Origin: Simmondsia chinensis
Lineage: Eukaryota; Streptophyta; Magnoliopsida; Caryophyllales; Simmondsiaceae
Direction of reading: 5' to 3'
Assembly: GCA_018398585.1 (NCBI GenBank)
Contig: JAGTTD010000001.1
Coordinates: 33,616,438-33,680,437, forward strand
DNA: 64,000 nucleotides
Every line of letters starts with the position of its first letter. Positions within the stretch are counted from its first letter, which is position 1. Below the pieces are notes generated by a model. It was not told where the DNA came from. It was given only the letters and a program-made list of their open reading frames with translations, and searched no databases. Positions 43,771 through 54,579 of the stretch are shown here, piece by piece. The position numbers and the translations under genes are program-made.

Positions 43771-45000
43771 AAAAAGATTTCCTGAATTTTACAATTAAAT
43801 ATAACACCCCTCTGTACTTTTAGTTTCACAGAATAGTCTATGAACTTTATAATTAAATACAATATATCCATACACTTTTAATTTCGTAGAATAACCCCCT
43901 TAACTTTACAATTAAACACAACATATCCCATACACTTTCAATTTCATAAAATAGCTTCCCGAACTTTGCAATTAAATATAACACACCCCCCGCACTTTTA
44001 GTTTCGTAGAATAGTCCCATAAACTTTATAATTAAATATAATACACTCCCTACTGTTTTAATTTAGCCCTTGAACTTTGTTATTTCTCACAATTGACCCC
44101 CTAAACTTTATTAGTAAATATAAGACACCCCTTAGACATTAATAAACATTAAATTAGAAAGCAAGTTATGAAATTGATAATTTTGAAACAAATTATGAAG
44201 ATAATTTTTGGAAACAGTTCAAAAAAAATATAGCAATATTTTTTAACTTTTGTTTTTCAATTTTTTAAAATTTTATCATAATTTATTTTTAATTTCACAC
44301 AATTTTTAAATTTTAAATTTATTAATCTAATTTTAATTTTTATATTTTTAAAACATTATTAAATTTTATTATATATTGTATTTATAAAAATTTTTAAAAT
44401 CTATTTTATTATCTTCTAAATTTATAATTCTATTAATATTAATATAATTAATTAAAAGAATTATTTTTTATAAATATTAGAAAATCTTCTTATATTTTGC
44501 CTAGAAACATAAACCTCCTATTTTTTGTCTAAAAATATACAATTCCTATCTTTTATATAAAAGTAAAAAATCCTTGATTTTTAATTTGATACATTTTTTT
44601 AATTTTAAATTTATTAATCTAATTTTTTTCAAAGTTAAAAAAATATTATTATATTTTTCAAAAGTTTTCTTAAAATATTTTTTGTATTTTGTTTTAATTT
44701 TCAATTTTATTAATGTATAAGGGGTAAGTTACATTTAGTAACAAAGTTCGAAGGGTAAATTATGCATAATAACAAAGTTTGATGGCTATTTTTTAAAATT
44801 GAAAGTATAAGGGGTATATTGTATTTAATTGTAAAGTTTAAAGGGTGTGTTGTGCACAATAATAAAGTTTATGAAGCTATTTTTTGAAACTAAAAGTGTA
44901 AGGGATGTGTTGCCTTTAATTATAAAGGTTAGATGACTATTTTATAAAATTAAAAGTTGAAGAAATATGTTATATTTAATTGTAAATTTCAAACATGTTT
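43771..45000. mobile_element. fold-back element with repeat-built inverted arms
   Basis: The left arm (43771-44130) consists of about five tandem units of roughly 65-70 bp: CTTTTAATTTCGTAGAATA, then CCCGAACTTTACAATTAAA, then TATAACACACCCC. The right arm (44715-45000) shows the same unit in reverse complement (GGGGTATATTGTATTTAATT, GTAAAGTTTAAAGGGTG). The middle (44130-44715) is nearly all A/T. No gene. This matches plant fold-back/MULE-MITE style elements. Confidence 0.75.
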
Positions 45001-45310
45001 CCATATTTTGGCCAACCAAGGAAGGGGGACAAGGGGAGAAAGGGGAAGAGACATGCGTGGGAAGCAAGGGAAAGGCCAAGTAACCCAACCTGACCAACTT
45101 CTTTGCCGCTGCACTGCCTGGCAAATTCCTCTCTCACTTGTAACTGCCCTGGTAAAACCGCTACAAATTCTTCCCCAGGCCACCCCCCCCCCCCCCCCCC
45201 CCCCCTCCCAACACACACAGAGTGTGAGAGAGAGAGAGAGTGAGAGAGGAAACAGAGAGGATTGTGTTTGTGTTTGATGGGAGTAGGGGCTGAAAGTAGA
45301 GAGAACCGTC
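45001..45310 (+). promoter_or_regulatory. proximal promoter / 5' leader of the E3 ligase gene
   Basis: About 310 bp between the fold-back element and the start codon. It holds a 23-nt C run (45183-45205), a GAGAGAGA tract (45229-45250) of the kind common in plant 5' leaders, and no obvious TATA box. The transcription start cannot be placed. The gene therefore has very little non-repetitive upstream sequence. Confidence 0.45.
45183..45205. repeat. poly-C tract, 23 nt
   Basis: 23 consecutive C residues just upstream of the host gene. Shorter than the tract at 32031. Confidence 0.97.
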
Positions 45311-48300
45311 ATGCGTAAATCCTTCAAAGATTCTCTCAAAGCTCTTGAAGCTGATATTCAGCACGCCAATACTCTGTACTCCTCTATCTCTCTCTCTACT
45401 TTTTGTTCGAATTTTGATTCTTGAGATTATCAACTTTGTTTACGTATATGTTAATTCGTTTATTTTTCTTTCTTTTTTTTTTTTTTTGTTTTGCTCTGTC
45501 CGGAAATTAGTCAGTTTTTGATTTAGTGATCCGTGTTCATGTGTGAATTCTGATTTTGATGTCACTAAATCCTGTTGGCTGCTGTAGATTGTGGAATTCT
45601 TATTTTGTTCGAATTAATTTGAGTCCATCTGTAGTAGTCGTTCTTGTATTTTATTTTTAATTTTGTGATAATATTTTCATAGTTTGTTAGATAATTGTTC
45701 TCCGTTGACTAACTATGTGAGCTGATATCTGTTTCTGGAACGGTCATTTGATGTTAAAGGACTATTGGATGTTTTGCTTTGAAATATCTCATGCAAACTA
45801 TGCGTTTAATGGAGCTTTTTGGGCTGATCGTGAGAATTTTATCCTAACTTTTTTGGTTTCTAGGCCGGTGAATTTGTTTTTGGATAAGGTGGGTTTTTTA
45901 GGAGCTTTTTAGCTAAGAGCTTAGGAGCTTCCTGGACATAGTTTTGGCATATTTGTAGAAGGACTGGAGGGTTTTGTGTTATTAGTTTATGAGCTTTTTA
46001 TTTGATTATTGTGGACATCTTGTTCTTAACACTTTGTACATTTTTTCTCTCTTAATAATATTTTTCTTTTCGATTAAAAAAAGAACCTTTTTTATTTTTT
46101 ACTTTGTGGGATCCTTGGTATTCAAGGAAAGTTCAGTTTTGGCTTTTCTTTTCTTCAGTAGCACTCACTGGATCGATCACTCTTCACCTTTTTTTTTGGT
46201 GAGATTAATGCTATTAAGTGATTGGTGTCCAATTTGGTATCTAATGACTTGGTAACAACACGAAGAAAAAATATTTTTGCAATTTTAAATTAAATTTAAG
46301 AATAATTTTTGATGATGATATTTATGTGGCATAGATGAAGTGGCATTGCTATATCATTGGGTAACTAAATTAGGTGCCCGGAAAGTACATTCGGTATATT
46401 TCTTTTCTTTTTTGTAGTGTTTAATATTAATGAAGTCCTAAATGCGTGCAAAATAAGTTATGCCTCATTTTTGTGCCTGTTGGATCAAATAGAACCATTC
46501 AATAGACTTTTGAGGTGGGCCTGATGTGTCTTGTTTACAAATGTTTATTGGTGGAGTAGAGGGACTGAGCCTATTCCTACCTGTTTTCAATTTTGATTTT
46601 AAGGTTGATAAGTACGACATATAGAGGTGATGTCGCACAAAAGGAAAAACAAAAGATTTCAAACTCAACTTTCAATTTCTGGATTTTTATTCATTCAAAA
46701 GATATCTCCATAAAGTACATAAGGGTTCTATTTATAGAGTAGGAACCCTGAACTAGAAAAGATAAAGTAGTATAATCCTAATCTAACTAGGAAATCAAAA
46801 TAATCAAACTCTTAAAATATATTCCTAATCTAATTAAAATAAAAGATAATCCTAAATAGTCTTAATCTAATTTAAACTCAGTAAATTTTAAAGGATAAAC
46901 TAATATTTAAACAATTTAAAAGTCACAAATATACTTAAACTCCTTCTGATCAAGATATCTTCACGAGTCCCATATTTTGTCTTATTCTTGTATTGCATCA
47001 TTCTCCCCCAGTTACGAAAAACTCGTCCTCGAGTTTTGTAGAAGGCGAGAATTAAAGAGTGAATCATAGGCTGTGATCTTGGCTTGAGGAAGAACTTTTA
47101 GCTATGTGCAGTGAAGGCTCTTGAACAAAATTCAGGAAGGCTGTCAGAAAAATTATCTGGGATTATGAACTCAACATGCTGGACATGCTCTACATCAACC
47201 TTGAGATTGTCGACTTGTATAGGCTTCCCTTCATGTCCTCCATTGTTGAACTCAATTGCTATCTGGGGGAGTTCTTCATCCCTTTCTTCTTCTTCAATCT
47301 TCAATGCATTTTGCTTTACTTCATTATATACCTCATCAATGTCATCCTCATTATCTTCAATATGAATAGTTTGTTGGACCTTCCCTTCACTACTTATTTC
47401 TTTTTCTGCCTTTGCTTCTACAGTATTATCAATAGCAACAAGCTTTGCTTGACTTTCTTCCACTTTTTCGTTGGCAGTTTTGTTGTAATCATAGTTAGCA
47501 TATCTGCTATGAATATTTAGAAACTCATTTAGATGTCCTATGATCCTGTGACGTATCAATTCACTAGCGAGCTCAACATCAAGTTGACAACGATCACAAC
47601 AGATGTACGTCCCTCACAGTACTTGCTTTGTATAAATTGCATCATCACGATAATAAAATTGTATACGTGCAAGGTAAGTATCGTCAACCCAAAGTAATAT
47701 TCTCTATAAATCCATAATGGCGAAATAACCAATGTAGATCCGCACGAGTAATAGGCTTGGAAAAATTGTGAATCCTTGCTATTAACGATCTATCATTAGA
47801 ATCACCCCCTGGCCAATATCCAGTTACCTTGTGATTCTCCTTTAGCCACTTTTCAGTTTTTCCCATTAGATACACATCTTATGTGAAATAGTTTTTAATG
47901 AGAGTTGCAAGCGAAAACTAGGCTCAAAGTAACCCCTCTCCTTGAGCAATAGTGACGGAGACTTCAAAGGGTCCTTGCTGATCAACTAGGGGGTCGACCG
48001 GCGACCGTGGTCGCACCGCGGGAGATCGAAGACAAAATGACCTCGAGGTTAGGGCTAGGGTTCGAATTTGGGGTTCGAAATTTAGGGTTAGGGTTTGAAC
48101 AACCTCGAAACCCGAACAAGAGGGAGGTGTTTCGTGGGTGTTGGTGGCTAGTGTCAGTGGCTGGTAGTAAGGGTGGTCAGTGGAGTTTCGAGGGTGGGTG
48201 GATCCGAAGGTGATGAGTGTGCAGCAACGAACTAGGGTTTCCTTTTTTTTCTCTCTTTTGCTTTTTCTTTCTTTCTTTTTTTTTTTTTTTTTTTTTTTTG

Positions 48301-51300
48301 AAAGTGAGAATGAAATAGGACCGATTTGAGCTCTAATACCAAAATTCATGTAGCACAAAAGGAAAAATAAAAGATTTCAAACTCAACTCTCAATTTCTGG
48401 ATTTTTATTCACTCAAAAGATATCTCCATAAAGTATATAAGGGTTCTATTTATAGAGTTGAAACCTTGAACTAGAAAAGATAAAGAAGTATAATCCTAAT
48501 CTAACTAGGAAATAAAAATAATCAAACTCTTAAAATATAATCATAATCTAATTAAAATAAAAGATAATCCTAAATAGTCTTAATCTAATTTAAACTCAGT
48601 AAATTCTAAAGGATAAACTAATATTTAAATAATTTAAAAGTCGCAAATATACTTAAACTCTTTCTAATCAAGATATCTTCACGAGTCCCATATTTTGTCT
48701 TATTCTTGTACTGCATCAAGAGGTCTAAGTGGAACGAGGTTAGCAAGTTTTTGGACGTCTCAGAGAGCTCTTTATCCATCAAAACAGCAATAGAGATCAT
48801 GTGTATCTTGAATAGTGTGGAAGTGAGTGAAGTTGCCTGGAATTATTTTGTTAATGGTGGATTTCTTTCTTCATAGCCCATGGTTTTCCCTAGTGGTGGC
48901 CATGGGCCGGGTCGGGCCTCCAGGGCCGGGACCGGCCCGGGACCAGGCCCGGGCCTGCTACAGTGCGGGCAGGCCGGGCTGGGCCGGGCCTGGCCCGGCC
49001 TTTTTAACTAAATTAAAAAAAAATTTAAAAAATATATAGTCGTTTTGTACTAAAATTATTGTAATTCATTGATAAATAACTTGAGATACAAATATATTTC
49101 TTTCCAAGTATACATGTTCAAAAAAAATAATACTAAATATATGTAATAAATAAAATACAATATACAACAAGTAATTATCAAAAAAATATCAATAAATAAA
49201 TAATGTATCAAATACAAATACAAAGTTGGGGCCTAATATTTAAAAATACAAATTTATTTATCAAAAAATATAAAGTTTGACATATGGAGTGTGCGGTCAT
49301 CTTTTGACGTAAATATTTGAAAGTAAATAATTAACATACAAAAGTCTTGAATCTTGATATCAATCATATCGGGGGGTTTCTACGCCATCATTTGACGTAT
49401 CAGTTGTGCGGTCGTCTTCTTCATCGCTCGATGAATCCATCTTCATTCTCTGTTGATCTCTTGCCTCAGCTAGCAGCCAATCCTTCAAGCACACGGACAT
49501 CTCCAAGCTCGACGGCGATAGCTTTGCCCTCTTCGTTTCATGCAACCTACCACCATGACTAAAAGCACACTCCGATGCTACTGAGGACACCGGACAACTT
49601 AGTATATCACGTGCCATGGTGGAAAGCACGGGATATTGGGTTTGGTTTGTATTCCACCATTGTAAAAGGTCAAAATGCGGGTTGGCCGGCGGCCCAAAAA
49701 TATGGACCAACGGTGTCCGCAAGTAATAATCTAGCTCGTCACATGACGTGGGGGCTACTGCGGGCGTAAATTGCTCCAACAGCTTCCACGAATATGACAT
49801 GTGTGAACTACTTCCACTAGATGTGGAAGATCCTACTGCAGTAGTACTAGGATTATTAAATGATAATTTACGAGAATACTCAGAAAATAAATTATGCAAG
49901 TCGTTATCGACATCGGCAATGAAAGTGTCGACATTAAGAGTAGGATGCAAATATTAAAAAAAATGTTGGCAAAACAAGTTGAAACCCCCGCGTTTACAAT
50001 GAGGGTCTAAAATAGTTGCAAAGGAATAAGTAAGAGGGTGTTCAGAAAAATGGTTGGCAAACTTTTCTTTCATTGCCGTAATCGATCCGAACAAAATGGG
50101 GTTGGATTGATTACCCACCATCCAATTTACAATATCAAGCAATGTTGATATTGCTTGAGGCATGGTCGGATAGTAGCAACCCGAAAAAAATGTTGTCACG
50201 TCTTTAAACATGCTAAAAAATTTACAAATTTCATCTATTGTCTCCCAATGTTTATCGTCCAGGTTGTACTTGTGCCATTCTACATGATTTTCCTGGCGAA
50301 TTCCATCAGAGTGTCTTTGTATGGTAGAATGCACTCTAACATTACTACCGTAGACGACCACCTAGTTTTGGAGTCTAATTTAAATTGTTTATATTCTATG
50401 TTATGCAACCTACGTACATTTTTAAATCTCTTTTTCCTTGCGACGGATGCTTTAATTGATATTATTACAGATCTTAAGGTGGCAAGGGATGCGTCTATAA
50501 GATCTAAACCATCCATTACCATTAAATGCAAAATGTGACAGATGCAACGAATATGAAAACACTTCCCACCTAACATGGGTCTCATTTTCCTAATTAAATG
50601 TGCTACGGATGCAGTGTTATTGGAAGCATTGTCAAACATAATACTGAAGATTCGTTGTTCTATGCCCCAATCGCGGACTGCCGACATAATCGCACCTGTA
50701 ATTACCTCGGCAGTATGGGGGCAATCTAAAAGCCCAAAATGAATTATTCTCTTCTGGATGATGAAGGATTCATCGGTCCAGTGTGCCGTTATGCACATAT
50801 AAGGTTGGCCGGGTTTGGACGTCCATACGTCCGACGTCAACGAAAACATGCTCATGTTCGTCGCAAAAAGTGTATGTATCCCAATTTTAAGATTGTGGTA
50901 CAACGTAAAAGCGTCCCGCTTTACGGTGTTCCGAGGAATCCTCACAATGGCGGGGTTCACATTTCGTTGGAGGTAGTCGACGAAATGTGGGTTTTCGCCG
51001 GTACTAAAAGGCCTTTCACTTAAAATTACATATTTAGCTAGCCTCCTACAGTTGCTCTCCTGAGAGAACTTAAAATTAGCAAGTGCACTGGTCACTTGCT
51101 ATACTAAACGTTGTTGTCTCTTTTCCAGGAATTGCTCGGGGTGGCACCTAAGTATATGTCTATTTTGTGTGCCCGTCCCACTGCTGGGTTGATGGCTAAA
51201 ATTCTTAAGTGGGTCACATAATTTACAGGTTGCTTTATTAGTTGTCTTATTAAGGGTAAAGTGCTTCCATACCCCACTAGTTGTACGCCTACTAGTCAAG

Positions 51301-54300
51301 GTACTAGTTTCAGGCTGGGCATCGGTGGTGGGGGTGGGTTCCTCATCAGTTTGTGAGTCTCCAACCCCACCACTACCTGACTCATGATAATCTTGTGGTT
51401 GTGAAAAGTTATAATCTATGCTATCATCAGTGTATTGGGGTGTTGGGTCTGGTTGTATAAAAGCTCGTTCTTCAGTATCAAGTAAGACAATTCTAGTTCT
51501 TTTAGGGATTCTGGGTGGCCGAGAAGAGCTAGAACTAGCACGACCGGCTCCAGATGATGAAAAGTTGTGTGCCATATTAGTATAAATGATTATTATTTAT
51601 AAAATGCAAGTAGTAATGCAAATTAAATAACTAAAAATGCGAATCAAAAAAAATTACGATACTAAAATTACCGAAACGAGAGAACAATGAAATTCGCACT
51701 TCAGCCAAATACTTTACGAACTTCGAACTTTAGAGTATAATTTTGCAATTAGCAAATTAGAGAAGATGGGAGATGATGAATGTATAGAGAGAGAAGAGAG
51801 AATTGAAGATTTTGTGAGAAAATAAGTTTGGGGAGGTTTAAGTATTTATAGAGAAAAAAAAATATAATTTTTTTTTTTTTTTTTTTGTAAAAAAAGAGCC
51901 GTTGGCTCTGTACAACAACAGAGCCAACGGCTCTTTTGGGCCAGGCCTAGGCCCTGAAAAAATTAGGCCCGAGGCCCGGCCCGCTACAGTGCCATGCGGG
52001 CCGGGCCGGGCCATAAACGGGCTGGGCCGAGCCGGTTTTCGGGCCGACCCGGCCCGTTGGCCACCACTAGTTTTCCCCTTAACTTTTCTTACCTGAATTC
52101 CATGTCTTTATTTTCTCTTTTTGTTTTTATTTTCCTTTGAAATTCCTGATGCTTTGAGGCCTTGCAGAACAAAAGTGATTATGAATCACAAAAGCGGCCG
52201 GGGGGTACGAGAGGGTCATGTCCGAAGTAGTGTGGCAAACCTCATGGTTGCTTGCATAGGACATGGTCACGTCTAAGCATTTGTGTCCAGTAGTTTGGAG
52301 CAAGCCAATGAGTTCATATACTATCTGCACACTCCTTTTGTGAAAGGCAATCACTACTTACAAGGATATCCTCATGTTGAGTGCTGGATAATGATTTCAG
52401 TAGTTTACTGTTCATAGCAGTGAGAGCTTGTAGGAAAACATATAATGCCACACTCACATATATCTTTTTCCTTCAAGATGAAAACAAAGTGATGGAAGTT
52501 CCTTAACAAGTATATTATTGTTAGATCCACCTGAATATATTCATGACTTGAGGTATTAGTTATGCAACACTTCTATGTTGAGAGGCAAAATTATGTTTTG
52601 TTTCTCTTGTTCTCCGCCATTTTGTTTATGCAGATATCGATTTTCTTCTATTTGATCGTTTGTTCTGTTTGTAAAAATAATGTGTTTAAATTGAAGTTTG
52701 TTAAACACAATTAAGCACATTTGCTTTTGTTCTCCAAATGAACTATTGATTGGACAGATCTGACTTCAGTGAGATAATTTAGCCATAAACACCATTGCTT
52801 CTCCTGCCAGCATACTTTATCTCCTGGTCTTTTTCAGAAAATTTATCTTATAGCTGTTTCTTGATTTCCTTGTGTGATGTTGAGTTGATATATCTATTTT
52901 CTCCTTACCACAATGATAAAACAGATACGAGTTGTGCTTCTTCTTAAGATTGGTTCAATTTTTTCGTTTCTATTTGGAATTATGATTTGTTTTGGTATAT
53001 GTTTCATACCTTTTGTGCTGCGCTGCTGTAAATTTCAACATCTTGTTGCATTTGAAATGTCTTAAGTGAACCTTAGGTCATGTCCTGCACTAATGATCTA
53101 TTGTCTCTCTTGATTTATGTGCGTTATGTTACTTTTAGAACAATAATCTTACTGAATTCCTGAATAGCTCAATGTGTTATGCCAGAATATGTAGACATTA
53201 TTTGACTCCTCATCTTTTTCATGGGGATGCAGGGCTTCTGAGTATCCACGGGAATATGATGGTGCCTGCCTGCAGATGCGATTATCTTACAGTCCTTGCG
53301 CCCATTTATTCCTGTTTCTTGTCCAGTGGGCGGACTGCCATCTTGCTGGTGCTCTGGGTTTGCTTAGAATTCTAATTTATAAGGTAATAATTTGTGTTCT
53401 TTTCTATTTAGCACTTCATTTTGGAGGCAATAATAAGACCAATGGGTACAGGCATATGGTGATGGCAAGACTACTATGTCCATCTATGAAAGGAAAGCTA
53501 GCTTGAGGGACTTCTATGGTAAGGATGCCGTGGATGTTCTTAAAGATACATTTTTTTCACAATTATTATGAGCTTGATATTGAAGTTTCTTGCTGATTTA
53601 TGGATTGAAGAAAAACTGTGAGTTAAGAGCTAAGTGCCAGCTCATGTCTCACCAGTTTGATTCACCATTTCCAGGTGTTATCTTCCCGTCTTTATTGCAA
53701 CTTCAAAGAGGGATCACTGATGTTGAAGATAGGAAGCAGAGAGATGTTTGTGCATCTAAATACCGAAGGAAAGATGAAATGGACAAAGGCAAGCTATCAG
53801 AAATTGATTTAGAAAGAGAAGAAGAGTGTGGCATTTGTATGGAGATTGCTACAAAGGTCGTCTTACCCGGTTGCAATCATTTATTGTGCATGAAGTGCTA
53901 CAGGAACTGGTAAACTAGCTGTTTCCTTGCCAATTGGAACATATGGAAATTATCATCTAGTTACCTTGAGGTTTGAGTATTTATCGCATATGTACACTAA
54001 TATTTCAATTTATATAATGAGGTACCCTAAGGTTTGAATGTTTTATCACCTAGGTACCTTATGTTAGATTTTGATGAATTTTTGTACGAATTTGATCAAT
54101 TTTATAAAAAAATACTGATTTAGTACATGACTATACTAATATACATAAGTCATATCAATGTCAAATTCATGTGTCGTATTAGCTTTTTTCGTAAAAAATA
54201 TCAAATACTAATGAAAATATTTATATATCGTTGGACTTATGTTCCAATTTTGCATTTTCCAATCAAAATCTATCAAATATTCGACAGAAGGGCACCTAAT

Positions 54301-54545
54301 TGATAAAAGTTCTAAATTTCAGGATACCCGAGTGATAAAATTTTTAAACCTCAAGGTACGCATTTGTATGTATTGAAACGTCAGGGTACTTGGGTAATAA
54401 ATAGCCAAACCTCAGGGTACCTAAGTGATAATTTTCCATGAATATAAAATAGTCATCATTTGTTGTATACTTTCAACTGGTAAGCGTCTGACGGAAGATC
54501 TTCATGGCTTAATGTTTTAAGAAAGACATAGCAACTATACAGGAT

Positions 54546-54579
<34 letters not shown>

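Larger units (their letters stand above)
46628..48718 (-). mobile_element. non-autonomous LTR element with RRM-like ORF
   Basis: LTRs of equal length, 46628-47000 and 48346-48718 (373 bp each), start TGATGCA on the minus strand and are about 95% identical by eye. AGAGG flanks both ends (46623-46627, 48719-48723). On the minus strand TGGTATTAGAGCTC (near 48337) is an initiator-Met-type primer site shortly after the 5' LTR, and CTGGGGGAGAA (about 47011-47001) is the polypurine tract. The 1.35-kb interior has no protease, RT or integrase; it holds an RRM-like broken frame. It sits inside intron 1 of the E3 gene, antisense to it. Confidence 0.9.

Noticed and set aside
45161..45433. Minus-strand ORFs with poly-Gly over the C tract
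   Set aside because: Caused by the homopolymer and the GA tract, antisense to exon 1 of the E3 gene.
48040..48110. Telomere-like AGGGTTAGGGTTT words
   Set aside because: Only two or three irregular copies within the leader of an LTR element; no array.
52127..52354. Short minus-strand ORF in intron 1
   Set aside because: No motif, AT-rich, inside a well-supported intron of the opposite strand.
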